Assembly (NCBI GenBank): GCA_021018815.1 | Contig: JAITYX010000042.1 | Location: 4,516,001-4,580,000 of the forward strand | From: Talinum fruticosum | Lineage: Eukaryota > Streptophyta > Magnoliopsida > Caryophyllales > Talinaceae | Reading direction: 5' to 3' | DNA length: 64,000 bases | Part shown: positions 38,312 through 51,403 of the stretch, piece by piece | Layout: each line of letters opens with the position of its first letter | How positions within the stretch are numbered: the stretch's first letter is position 1 | Position numbers and translations under genes: made by a program | The notes under the pieces: generated by a model | What the model was told of the DNA's origin: nothing | Seen by the model: only the letters and a program-made list of their open reading frames with translations | Databases searched by the model: none

Positions 38312-39829
38312 TTGTTTGGGACCCGCTAATTGAGGTAAAACTGACAGAACAGTAACGAAAAGTATTTTAGAGAGGGAGAAAAAAAGGATACATAGAAAAG
38401 GAACAGCATTATATGGATAGCTCATACATACATTGTTGTTATTTTTGTGAACCACTATCTTCTTTTCAGAATGGCCTAAGATAGAATTAATGATACTCTT
38501 TCTTGGTTCAAGAGAGTATATTTTGTAATCATTCTTCCAATTATACAAGACCACAACATATGGCATAAGACACAAACGATGACACTTATATAGCATTTTA
38601 GAGCCTCTTGTACCATGGAAAAAAACAGCATTTCTTTTTTTCTCCCTAACAATACCCAAAAGCAGATGGACCAATATATCATGGCCGGCCTCATACCCAC
38701 ATCCATTGACAAGACTAAAGCCCCCTAAATTTATGAAAATCCACCACACCATAAATTTTACAAGCCAAATAAAAAAACACCCAATAAAGCAAATTATAAG
38801 GGAAAAGATACGAGGTATCCATCAAATGCTAGTACTTCAAAAATCTAGAAGCAATAAGGACCAACTACATAAAGCACTCCCTCCATTTGATACAACTACT
38901 TACATTTGATAAAACTACTTACAGTTCACACTTCACACTAGAATAGTTTTCTTTTTAAAACAAAATCTTGTTTTTAGGGGGTGTTTACCTTGGGCAAAAC
39001 TAGGCCTTGTGAATAACAGCTTGTTTGAAGGAATCCTCCATAGTTCCAACATGTTTGAGGCTCCAATCATTCCTTTGTCTTAAGGATAGAACAATCAAAT
39101 ATCCCCAAACGACAACCAATTGAATGAATACCTGGGCAGAAAATCACTGCAACTTTTCACGAATTCATTGATGAAAGTAGAGAAAAAAACCCATACCCGG
39201 AGTATCTTGGGTCTAGTATCATAAAATTCTGTAATGCTAACTTAGATAAAATCGTAATAATACCCCAAAAATACAAAACCCAGCATAAATGAATGGCAGC
39301 AATTCAATTCAAGTACACAGCTTTGACAGACTCTAGATACAACTGGAGAGAGAGAGAGAGAGAGAGAGAGGGGGAATCCAATTTCTTACTGGGCACCTGC
39401 GAGCAATCCCAATGTGGAATTGGAACCAGTGATACTCACCTCACTGGAGGGCTTTCTCTCGCTGGTTCTTGCTCTTGCTCTAAATATCCTAAGAAACTTT
39501 CAGCGAGAGCTACGCGCCTACGAGATAGAAATGGGATATCACTTTCGGGAAATTATAGGGGATGTGCCGATGTCAAGGCCAAAACGGAGCTACAATGCTT
39601 CAATTTGGGAAGACACTTTTGTAAAATTTCTCCCAATAAAAGATTGTAAGATTGTGCTGACTATTATATCCTTATCTCCCTCAATAAAAGAATTTGACAT
39701 ATGTGGGTGCGGGAAGTGGAAAAATAGCAGTGGTCAAAGATATGAAAGACCCCAAAATCTCATGTGATATTTTGGCTCAATTTCAACGGAATAAATTCAT
39801 GGCTCAAAACACCGAAGGGAATGAGGAGA
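38312..39829. other. upstream region or leader introns of the NOG1-like gene
   Basis: No coding exon is firmly supported. An acceptor-like CTGTCAG precedes VLPQLAGPKQ in frame with the assigned ATG, so the first coding exon may extend left in the transcript sense (to about 38342). A minus-strand AG|GTGAGT donor at 39434-39440 could end a leader exon. A GA tract lies at 39344-39372, and a short Stowaway-like fragment near 38875. Confidence 0.4.
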
Positions 39830-40095
39830 GTTTACCAGGACTTGGAGTTGGAGGAATACGAGCCAATGGAGTGTGGAGACCCACAGACGGAGGGAGAGTC
39901 GGTGGCCAAGCGGTCGAGCGCAAAGAGAGGGCAAAAGCGAGTCTCTGGGCGAGAGACGAGATCTGGTCGTCGGGGGCTGAGCGCCGGAGAGAGAGGGCGA
40001 CTGTGCTGGAGAGCAAGAGTTTGGACTGGACGGCGCCAGGTGGGGCTATTGGGCTGGCTGGGTGGGCGAGCAAGCGGGGCTGCGAGAGAGGGAGG
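39830..40095 (-). promoter_or_regulatory. GC-rich candidate 5' leader exon or promoter
   Basis: About 260 bp far richer in G+C than its surroundings. On the minus strand it is pyrimidine-rich and Ser/Leu/Pro/Ala-coding, and ends in CCTG|GTAAAC. This donor is phase-compatible with the acceptor before the first NOG1-like coding exon, which would give a transit-peptide-like N-terminus, but no in-frame ATG was found. Most cautiously it is a CT-rich 5' UTR. Confidence 0.4.
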
Positions 40096-41131
40096 GGACA
40101 GATATAGAATTACTGTTCGGTTGATCAAAATTTTCATTTCAGTAAATTGTGAACTGTAACAGAACTTAAAAAAGCGGAGAAATTTCTTCATGCAAGATAA
40201 CACAAAGAAGCTAATATGTTAACGTTAATTGCTTATTTTACAAGTAAGGGCAAAATTTTAATATAAAGTCTATTACGTTATATCAGTCTAACCGAATTTA
40301 ACAGTAAATTAGATCAATTAATCCAACTACAATTCTAACAATTCGACCTGTCGACCCACTCCTTCAACATTGTCACACATGCCAACATCTCTTCAGCTAG
40401 TTCCCTCTTACCTTTACCTCAAATTCCTTTTGTTTTTAAATCAATTTTTTAATCATTGTTTCAAAAAGCCCAAATTCACTTCTTGCGGAGAACAAATACA
40501 CTACACATCCTAGATTTGGCAACCTAAAATCTCCTGAACCTCCAAAATAGTGATTGCCTTTAATATTCCAAACTAACAATATCAGTAGTTCAAATAGTCC
40601 GCCTCCTTGCTCCCTACATAAGCTACACCTTAAGTAATCGTACAAAACAGATGAGAAAGACAGATCAATGCCCATAAAATTGGTTGAGAAGTAAAATGAC
40701 AAACTCATACGGTCCAATCAGCCTCTAGATTGGCTTTTAAAACCAAGTGAAGTACCAAGGGTGACATTGTGAAACTGAACAGCCTCGACATTGCATCAAC
40801 TGGCTCTCACCCACTTCTAAATAACTCAACTTGAATAACCCGTCCAGAAGGTGGACCATACATCTGCACATAGCTTTCATTGCTAACCAGCAATTTTCTA
40901 CGGAAATGGTGCTACAGTAGGAAAGAGACACTATAGATTACATACATAAACAGATGACATTTACAATACACCGGCATGTCAAAACCACGAATCAAGAATG
41001 TAGAACCAATATATTCACCCAGCAGTGCAAAAGTTGCACCAATGGAGAAAAAACACCAATAACACTAAATTACATTGCAATAAGAATAATAGGAGGCTCC
41101 GATGCATCAAACATGGGGCATCAGCTATCTT
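40096..41131. other. intergenic, 3' flank of DRP1E
   Basis: Likely 3' UTR of the dynamin gene at the right end; no other gene seen. Confidence 0.5.
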
Positions 41132-44100
41132 TCATCGGGCCCATGAAACAGATTCGATCTCATCCCTCGCTGACTTGTACAGTTCGAGCCTCTTAGCACA
41201 TTGTAGTCTCCTCTCCATCAGTGCCGGGTCTTCATCAAGCATCTGCCCTAGTTGTTTACCCTGAAAGCAAATATCACAGATTTCAGTTCCACACTCTCAT
41301 AACCAAAAAGACTCTGTTTTACATGTACATTTTATCTTCTACAGTGTATTCAGTAAAAAAAACATTCTACGAGTACAAAATTAAGATGGGGAGCTCTGCT
41401 CTACCAACATTGTCAGGGCCGTAATTTGACAAACATAGTCATTAGCCCAAATCGCTAATCATCTATCATAATCTTTGTAGTCGAGCCCAATCAAGAAAAA
41501 AGTAGAAAAGACATTACCACCACTGAAACTAATGCTTAACATACAACATTTCTTACTGCTCCAGTCCAACATTTAACACTGGCAAATGCTTCATCAATAA
41601 TGTTTCAAAATATAAGAGAACAGAAAGTGACTACAGAAATAGGAATTCTGAGCCAATGAAAACAGGGCCTTTATGTAGTGGGGCATATTGACAACCGCAA
41701 TATGCCCATCCAACCCACTTTGTGCCATTAATCTATGCCACAAAACATAATCTTGAATTTTCCTTCAGGAGAACATAGAACTAAAATACAACAAAATCAA
41801 CCCCCCCAAAAAAAAAAAAACCCAAGCAAAGATCCTGCAAAAGCAAAGTGTAGGGTAGTTCAAATGTAATTAGCTTTACCAAAAGGCGATTGTGAAACAT
41901 TCACAAATAGTTCTTTGGAACCTAGGAAGGGTTTTTTCAGGTAGGGGAACCACTACCACACCATCATGGTTGAATAAGGAACTCTACTTAAAAAATTAAA
42001 ATAAAACTTGCATCGATAAGGGCAGAAGAATCAATTGAGAAATTACTACTAGCTCTACATTGCTTATTATCATACGTTAAGGCAAAGAATGCATGGGTTC
42101 AATTAAAGTCCAACCACCTAATCTAAGACAGCTAACTCTAACAAGGTGCAAATTCTATGGACAAGGGATCAGGATTACCTCTCTCCTGCCAATCTGTGTA
42201 TAGAAGTAATTGAGCAATGAGTGTTTTGCCTCCCTGACTTGACAATGAACAACTGCCTTCGGAATTGTGTTTCTGAGAGTATCAGACACCATGTTTATGT
42301 ATGAAGAGACATTTGACGCTATCCTTCTAAAGTGCCCCTCTGCATACCGATCCACATTATTGGCAGCTGGGTTTCCCCTTTTCCACTTCCTGAGGAAGTC
42401 TCCGAAAGAATTCCACTGTCAAATAGGAAGATTCCATGTCAACTAATCTGGTAACTGTCTTCCTGCCCTCATCACGGTACTTTTCTAGGGCTTGATAAGC
42501 AGCTCCAGCAAGTTCATTTTGCAATGTTGGGAAGCGCTTAAGTTCCTGTTCAAACAAATAAGGATGTAACTCCATGATAAGAGGCCACTAAGCTTTTGAT
42601 ATTTTCACAAGATTCCACTCTCAAGTCTCACCAGAGTTTCTGCAATTGACTTCCTGACAAGTTCTTTCAGCACAAAATGAACCTACACAATCAATAATTG
42701 GTTAGAAATTAAAATAAACTCAGAAAGTAACATGCTAAAAATCAGCAATTACTAGTCACAAACCCAAAGTGATTAGTTCAGATATTTGCAATGACTAAGT
42801 GATGTGCTTCTGCTTAACATGGGTAGCAAATTATTATATGCATTTACATTATACCTAATCATTTCCTGACATTGAGTTTATGCTACCAAAACACTAGCAA
42901 AGACCAATTGTAACCATCAGCCAACCATACTCAGCATACTACAATTACAAAATCGAAGTGAATCTTTTCACTTACAGCATCAACAGAAGCTTCAGCAGGG
43001 CCTTTAAAATAATTCAATGCGCCCTCAATCAGGCGTCGATAACCCTGCTCTGGGGCAATCAAGTGTGGCTGGTATCCATCGGCCTCAGAGACCACCTTCT
43101 TAACATTCTGCAGAGAAAGATACCGATCAAAAGGGAGCTTTCTCAAAGCAGCAGGAAGCTGATTGTCAAAAACGCCATATATTCGATCACCACCGGGACG
43201 CCTGAAACCAGCAAAGTTGACGGCCTCAACTTAACAACTGCTATGTCAACTAAATAAGAAGGAATTTTAGCATCATAAAAGAGGAAGATATACATAGAGA
43301 GACTGAACACCATCACAAATTAAATGCACAGCAAATGGTTTTTAGAGATTTTTTCCAATAAACAGGAATAAGAGGGAATATCTGTTGAGTGAGAAGCAGA
43401 AAAGGTTCAAATATGACAAGGGAAAATACCCTGTAATCTCAAAAAAAAAAAAATCGACGTGGGCTCACCTCCTCAAGGTATAACTATAATACCTTTCTTT
43501 TTTAGGGGTGGGGGTGGGGGTGGGGGGAGCGGGGAGGGGGCAGGGGGCAGGGGGCAGGGGGCAGGGGGCGGGTGGGCTAAAGGATATACCCTCCATCCAA
43601 ATGCTCTTTGAATACTTTGTCAAATGCACGACAAAGCTCCAAGATTGTGTATAATTGCGCCTGAAATATGAAATTTTAGTTAGTGAAGAAGCACATTCTA
43701 AAATACACTGCCAGTAAAAACTTATGAATTTGGAAATAGCTACTAACCCCTGCATCCACACCTACGGGCCTACCAAGTCGGTCTAACTCTGCCTCTAGCT
43801 CATCAATGTTCTTGTTTATCAAAGAAGTGATACTTGGTATACGGGCCCTGATTACTGACTCCAAATGCTGAAACAAGAAACTAATCAGACTATCTTTTAC
43901 AATTCAAAAAATAAAAATACAGGGACTAAAAAGTTCATCATCCTGCTACAGAGGAGAATCACTAAAGAATTGTACCTTTGAAAGAAGTTTGGCAAGATAT
44001 TCTGATCCCATTCTACTGGCTAGGTGGGAATAGTCAGGACTTGTTGCAAAGTACTCACGCTCCTTGTGCCTGGCAGCCATCATATCCACATTTCTATTGA

Positions 44101-47100
44101 TCTCTGCCTGTGAACGGTTCACTATTCCAACCCAGGGATGTTGTAGTCTGTAGGCTCTTCCTTCAAGAACCTTGGATAATGATGGAAAAGGAGAACCCCA
44201 GTGTTAGAAAGGTAACAATACTCAACTAGTTTATGTAGTGCCTTCATATGAAACATGCAAGGCTGACTACTGTATATACAGAGAAAGAAAAACACTACAT
44301 CAGGGATGTCTATACTGACCAACAGACGACTACAATTCTCCGACTGGCTCGGAGAAACTTGCATTAAACAGCCGACATTAGTAAAAGATCAGTTTCAACA
44401 TAATCATTGTATTCATTCCTCACATCCATATGGTGAAAAGATGTTTTATTTCATATCGTAAGCATATTCCTGTCCTGAGAGTATATCTGGAACTTCTATT
44501 GATGGTGGCATATACCTGGTATGTATGTATATTCATGAACACGACAGCACTAATTTGTGTAACAAGATTTTTAACATGATATGACATGCTATTAACTGAA
44601 AGTCTCCGAGTGGCTACTGCCTAGGGAAGGGTGGAAGGAGCAACATGTATATCATCACCCACACACAGGTTGTTCTCAACAAACCTATAACTGAAAAGGG
44701 TTTGAATGACTACTAGTATGCAAAATAAGCAGCAAAGGATCAGTTTCACTGGAAATTTGATTCAAACATCATGATACAATACTGAAATTCCCTCAATGGT
44801 GACTACAATTCAATAACCAATTAATAGTCAACTGGATATCAGGTATATAATTTGAGACTACAGGAGGACCTTATTTTCAATCCTGCTACACTTTCTACTG
44901 CTACTATCGACTTATTTTGCACTTAGAATATGCTCACATATTTTTATGCACGTCTTAGTTTGGTTTTCTAAATCAATACATCGATAAGGACACAAAAGTG
45001 TGGCTTGAGGAAACATACATCTAATGCATTGGTGCCTTTGTCCATCAGATCCAACTTTGTCAGAACGCCAAATGTGCGATCACCTGAAACAACAACATGA
45101 AAAAACTGTCAGAATGCACAAGAAAAATAGTAAAGACATTCATTTTGTTTCTCAGCCATTTACCAAAGGTAGAATTCACAGAACTTAGGAAAAGAACTGA
45201 AAAAACAACAAATAGAAAAGGCTTCCACATAGTGATGCATTGACGGCACAGAATATTGACTACTTGGGATGGTGAATTTGGCTTGGAGTCCAGTATATGA
45301 TCAGGACCCATGGATGCAAATTGCAAGTAGAGCACAAGTACGTACTGCTTGGGTCCACTTCTCTGGCAAGCTTGATAGCATCAGACGTTGCTATATCTTG
45401 GTTAGCTGGAGATATTGCCAGTATAATGCAGTTGGGCTGCAAAGCAAAAGTTTGACCGAGAGAATAATAAGATACACTTATATTGTAGAAGGCAGTAACA
45501 CAACTAAGAATCATAAAACCATCTTCCCCCACCAAAAATATGGTAGTAAGGATCATCTTATGGCACTAAGGATCATCTTATTATAAGAATTTATTATGAG
45601 CATTCTACAACATTCAGCACTAATTAGTACCATCCGAGAGTAATCAATAAATACTTATCATATAAGAATGTATTATGTAAAGTAAATACTCCCTTCATCC
45701 CATAAGAGTTATCAAAAAATTTCTATTTTAGATGTCCCAAAAATATTGTCAAAATTTCTCCATACAACAAAAACAACCATTCATTTGAAAGTTGTGAGTA
45801 ATAAATGATGTTTTCTTAAATTTTTATTATTCCGAAGATTGACAACCTTTTAGGGACGGCAGGGGTGTTTTTTAAACAATAATGAAATCAAAATAACATA
45901 AATACAGATAGTATAACAGTTTTGAAGAAGTGCATTACTTTGAACAACTACATGTAACTTAAGCTTATCCCATTGAAAATATCTATGAATTTTAGAGAGA
46001 GAAAATGTCAAGCATCTCTAATTTCATACAAGATCATCAAAATCTAAATTTCTTTCCAAGGAAGACGGGTTTATAAACACCCAAATACATGGTTAAGATG
46101 GGAGATAAGTGAGGAGTAATGAGAGCCCTTAGAGCTGCAACTAGTAGACCAAGAGCAGTTGTACATTCTCATCTCTAAAGTGGCTAGTAGTGGTCTTAGC
46201 TCAAAGGAAAAAACCGCCACTTAGCATTAGCTTCTTGGTTCCTTAGGAATATTCCTATGAGTTTGGGATACGTCAACGATGTGGTTCCTTCGGAATATTC
46301 CGAGGGGATATGCTGATGATACAAATTAATCTCAACTTCTACCCAATGCCAATTATGCAGCATCAATCACTTTACACTATGTACAAACAACTAAACTGAT
46401 TCTGTGAGTGAAACATCCTAAAAGGATAATCACAATGGAAACATACAATGATCCATATCCTGACACATAAGCTTTGCATGTATAAAGAGACACCAGAGAC
46501 ACACCAAATAAATAAATAAACACCACAGAACAAGTCTAGCAAAGCAAGTAATTCAGTTTCCAATCATAAATACCAAAGATGATACATCAAGGAGAATATA
46601 TGAATAAAATGCTATGAAAATGATGAATACGCAACTATCAAATGGGTGATTACCTTCTCAACATAAGATCGAACCATGTCTTCAATGTCTTTGACAATAC
46701 TTTCAGGCTGTCCCTCTGAGTTTAACATGAAAAGACGATTTATCTTAGAGCTAGGCTATTATACACTCCAAGGGAATAATACTGGTTCCACAAAACAGAT
46801 AAATAGCTCACCTACAGCAACCTTTGTCAAACCCGGCAAATCAATGAGGGTCAAGTTGACAACTGGACAAGCAATGAGACAGTCAGCAGCAAGCAATCCA
46901 ACTCGCATTCAAGTAAATTTGGACAAAGTAAAGATAGTCAAAATTCAATACCATCTATATTTGGTTTGGATTTAGGGAGAGGGAATTTTGAGGAAAACAA
47001 GACAGTAGCTCCAGTGATTCCTTGTTTACAAGAGAACCATAACACTAAAGCTATGTTGAGTCATTGACAAAGGGAGGAAACCCAATTCCAAACTCCATAT

Positions 47101-49124
47101 ATAAGAGATCTATCAATTCTATCCTCCCTCCTCTTCTTTTAAATTTACACACCCCTTCCCCAACCCCCACCCACCCCCCAAAAAAAGGAAAAGGGAAAAA
47201 GTGTCAATAGATTTTGGTTAACTTCCAGGTTGTACAACCTTTTCTACTGCCCAAAAATAGCACCTTCAAAGCATAAATGTGAATTGTTAATATTCCCCTT
47301 GTGTCAAGAACTCGGATTTTCTTCTCTCTCATTAAATGGCTAAGAAAAAGTAAACAAAACCTCTTCTTATATTATTTTTCATGACCAGCTTCACTCGTTC
47401 ACTCTCAATTCCCTCTTCTTATATTTATTTTCAATGTTCTTAAATGCTTGAGGTAATAGGAAAAAATACGTCAACATATTGCAAGAGAGTAATAGATTAT
47501 TTACCATTTGGTGAATAAATGCTGAGGTGAATAGGAATAGGTGATATTTGTTTTGTCTTCCCTGTCACTCGATCAGTTTCATCTTGGATCTCCTTGCGGA
47601 CAAGGGCTAACAATGACAAAAATATTGGGTGAGGGAAATAGAGTTCACCACCAAAACCCTCAATAATATAACAAACAGATATAGTGAACAATAGCAAATA
47701 GGACAGGTAAAACAAAATCCAGCGAACAGACTTTACCCATAACAAATGGCTAGGGATGCAAATACAGAACATGCTAGAATCACAATTCACAACGCCATGA
47801 CATTTGCTTTTCCCCTTTTAGCTCTCCGTTTCAAATTCAAAGAACATTCAACGTTGTTCGAAGAACATTCAACACTTACAAGAGGCACTAACAACATACT
47901 GAAATACCATTATGCAGCAGAGTGCCTCTCCTGAGAGTATGCAATGCAAAGACTAAAAAACCCAATTATACGCAACAGATAGCAGCATGCAAGCTGCACT
48001 TCGTAAAAATACTAACTACGAAGGTAGTAAATACATCAAAAAGATAGACCCATCGGACCAGCACTCATTCCTTACTTAAACATTCTTGTTAACTCATAAA
48101 ACCGTGTCACAAATCCTGAATCATTTATCACTTGAAACACAATCTGACCAACAATTGTTCAATAATGGGAGAAGTCCTTTACTTAAAACTCAGGTAAAAA
48201 GTGTCCAGCAGAGGTAATGCTTATGAGTCGGATTCATACATTTTCAGGAAACTCTACACATTTTTTGGCTATAACTAAATGTCAAAGTATCAATACCCAA
48301 GTTGAGTGTTTAATGTAGCTCAAGGGTACTGGAACCATAAAAAATAAAAAATAAAATTAGTCCAAGGGTACTCTAGGTGAAACAAAGAATGAGTAACAAA
48401 ATTCATGCAAAACACAGTAGACCTCAACCAACAACCGCTACGCAGCAGTTACTAATAACTACTAAAACAACGAGCTACCATGCTATAAGCAACAATAATC
48501 AACTTATTTACATGAGGATATGAAATTTACACACCGAAATCAGTGAAGCGGCGGTTGGGCAAGTGCAGAAACTCAGCATACTCCTGAGACCCTTCCTCTG
48601 TTTTGTGAAGTTGCAGCACCAGAGGCCTCCTCGTTACAATACCTGCGAACAATTTCAAACAATTTCCATCAAATTCTCCCCAAAATACAAAAACCAAAAC
48701 ACAAATACTATTCCAAGGACGAAAAAAAAAGACAATAAAAAGAAGGACTCTTCAAAAAGGAAACAGCATGGGAGTAGTGGATAAAAAGAAACCCTAACCA
48801 GATCCTCTGGGAAGAAAGTCTCGACCCACAATACTTTCTAGCACTGAAGACTTGCCAGAGCTCTGAATTCTCATAATTACACAAAAACCCACATTAAATT
48901 ACTTTAAAAATCAACAAAATTCACTCGAAATTCAGCAAAGGAAACTTCAATTCTGGGGTTAGAAGATAAGGATAGAGGGGTACCTGGCCACCAACAACGG
49001 CTACAGAAGGGAGAGCTTCCCAGAGAGAGGAGAAGGCGGAGTCACCACCGCCATGGTCGCCGAGAACAGTACAAGCTCTCTGAATTCTGTTCACCAGCCC
49101 AATCAAACTCTCCATGGTCGTCAT
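41132..49124 (-). CDS. DRP1E: dynamin-related protein DRP1E (frame break in exon 14)
   Basis: Plant-specific dynamin of the DRP1 class, a membrane-remodelling GTPase acting at the plasma membrane and cell plate. Fifteen exons: 48984-49124, 48799-48862, 48535-48642, 47505-47606, 46812-46862, 46654-46715, 45346-45436, 45019-45083, 43976-44170, 43748-43867, 43590-43660, 42976-43201, 42632-42682, 42179-42545, 41132-41260; all GT-AG with matching phases. About 614 residues once the break is allowed for. G1 GGQSSGKSS (45-53), G2 in GIVTRRPL, G3 DLPG (146-149), G4 TKLD (215-218), G5 NRSQ (246-249); then middle domain ([13 protein letters not shown]) and GED ([20 protein letters not shown]). No PH or Pro-rich domain, as expected for DRP1. 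In exon 14 the G4 run at 42375-42378 (C on +) shifts the frame just after LPQEVEKG. The [18 protein letters not shown] start and DRP1E-like sequence favour DRP1E over DRP1C/A. Confidence 0.93.
43503..43575 (+). repeat. G-rich minisatellite in DRP1E intron 11
   Basis: GGGGT and GGGGGCA-type units (the latter about five times) on the + strand, i.e. the template strand of DRP1E; the transcript is C-rich. It starts about 15 bp inside the intron after exon 11. It meets the usual G-quadruplex pattern of four or more G3+ runs. Confidence 0.85.
45689..45866. mobile_element. Stowaway-like MITE in DRP1E intron 6
   Basis: Left end CTCCCTTCATCCCATAAGAG preceded by TA, right end GACAACCTTTTAGGGACGGC near 45841-45860; the two are imperfect inverted repeats and the element is about 175 bp with no ORF. 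The left TA fits the target duplication; the right copy appears mutated. Confidence 0.6.
47151..47182 (-). other. G-quadruplex motif, sense strand of DRP1E intron 4
   Basis: The minus strand reads G6-T-G3-T-G5-TT-G4-AA-G4, with loops of 1, 1, 2 and 2 bases. This is the coding-strand sense, so it could form in the pre-mRNA as well as DNA. Confidence 0.75.
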
Positions 49125-51403
49125 CGCTTCTTTCTCTCTCTAGGTTCAAAATATTCAACAGACAAGAAAAGGGCGAGAAGGGAGGAGTTCAATTTCACTG
49201 GATCTGCGGAGACAGAGATAGGAGTGATAGTGCTTCTGCCCGAAGAGAGAGAGAGAGAACCACAAAAATGGAGAGCAGAGAAAGAGAAAGAAATGGAGGT
49301 GGACGCAGTGGAGGAGGAGAGAGAATCTAGAAATGGAATATAATATAATCTGCAAAATATATGACGTGATAAAAGAAATTTAACAAATAAAAAAAACAAG
49401 TCTTTTGGTCAAAACATTGCTCATTATCCATTACTGGAGTATAATTTAATTTAAAATTATTGTTTTTTCAAGAAAAAATTACCTTTTTTAATTAAATTTT
49501 TTATCCACCTATATCATAGTCTGAACAATTTTATTTTTCGTTAAAGTGTATATTTTAATTTACTATAATAATCACATAAAATAAAATTATTATTATTTGA
49601 AATTTTAAAATTCTCCTACAATATTTTTAAAAATATATTATATTATTTTTAATTTAAATATAAAATTAATAATAAAGAATTAATATGATTTTATAGAATA
49701 AATCATAATTTTCGACTTCACTTCATATTTTTAGAATATAGGTAATTTATGATAAATTTCTATATAATAATATTAATGTGATAATAATAGACCGCTATGT
49801 GAGGATAAATGGAGTCGTCCGTCTAAAACAAGAATTAAACAAATTTTTTAAAAAAGGATGAAAAAGGAGCATATGAGGCATTGAGCTTGGAGCTTTCTGA
49901 CGTTTGAAATTTGAAAAAAAAATGAGCCGTTGAACGGTCCAATTGTGATGCACTCAATATGAGATATATGTGACAAAGTAAGAGAGAGAGAGAGAGAGAA
50001 ACAAAGTGCAACGGGCAGTGGGCTGGAATCGTGGCGGGCCCCACTGGAGCAGCTTCGAAATGCTTGGACCCTCCATTCTTAGATATGGGCTGGACCTTCA
50101 AATTGTGTAAATGATTGGCCTGATAACAATTGGGTCATTAGTCAAGCCCAAACTCCACTTTGAGTATCTAGGCCCACGCACCCAAAACTAATCAAGAATA
50201 ACTAGGCTAGCGAACATGTTGGCATTTATATGGTAGTATTGCGACTGAGGTTCTGGATATATTAGGTCCCAAATTTAATTTTTTTCTCTCCCATTAGTAT
50301 TGTACTCCCTTTGTGACTTATCTAAATAAAAAATAAATAAATAACAAATATGATAGTCTCTTCCTATGGTAATTTAGTTTCTATGAAAAAGGCCCGGGAT
50401 TATAGTCCAAGGTGTATTCCATATTTTGTGCAAACTTACAAGGCATTAGAAGCTACAACAACATCAACAGGGTGAAAAGTAAAAATCAGGAACCTTTTGT
50501 CTCTAGACTATGTATTGTTAATTACACTTTAAATAAACCATTATTACACATGATATCTTTTTAAAAAATCAATATGACTGCTTTAGTTATTTGGCTAAAC
50601 CCGGCATTCGTGTATATGTAATTGTAATATAGTATTTTTTTCTTTTAAACTTATCGAATAGATTTGTCCCACCCCTATTATCCACTGTATACGTTTGGAT
50701 GTTTTATCAATAAACCAAGACCAGTACCTTCTCAAAATTTATCGAATACATACTCATCATAACTCTAATAATCACGGTATGACTGAAATAGTAAATGTCG
50801 ATATTGGCCATAAGCGAAGAAAGTAGGTTCCCATTACCATATATATAATCCTCATAATGCTCCCATAATTCTTGACCTTTTGATTGCAGGACCAACCAGA
50901 TTCAGGGAACCAAATACTGATTTGTTTACATAATAGCACTGTGTATTACTGTAAGTAACCCTTTTAAGTCTGAAATTAAAGACTACCCCAAAAAATAAAA
51001 AAGATAAACAAAAAACAAATTGGCAGTCAATTCTCATTTGATTCCGAATAACACCCACCCAATTGTATCCGAGTCAAACCCAAAACGCCAAAAACACTCT
51101 CTGTCTCTCTCTCTCTCCTGTCTTCAATCTTCATATAAGAGCCCAGGAGCTGTGTGAGGGAAGACGACAAACCCTTCATTGTTCATCATCCACCCTCTCC
51201 TCCCAAAACCCAAAAAATAAACGAAAAACAAACCAACCCAGAAAGAGAAATTAAACCCCCAACCCAGAAACAGAAAATTAAACCCCAGATTTTGCCTCTT
51301 GGAAAATGTCAACGCCCTTTTTCCCCCATTGAAAACACCCCCAGAATTCCGCATACCCAGAAAGGGGCGAGCCTCTTCAGAGAGGGAGAGAGGGGACAGA
51401 GAA
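49125..51403. promoter_or_regulatory. divergent region between DRP1E and the 51404 gene
   Basis: Contains the GA/CT-rich DRP1E leader (about 49125-49330), AT-rich sequence, a GA tract at 49980-50000, and the CT-rich leader of the next gene at 51095-51120. The two genes are transcribed away from each other. No other gene seen. Confidence 0.5.

Noticed and set aside
39293..40159. Overlapping open frames on both strands over the GC-rich block
   Set aside because: No family resemblance, repeated GERERE and RERA-type low-complexity residues, and better explained as a CT-rich leader of the minus-strand gene.
43441..43761. Pro-rich minus-strand frame across the C-rich tract
   Set aside because: Translation of the minisatellite joined to intron; conserved exon 11 lies in another frame with good splice sites.
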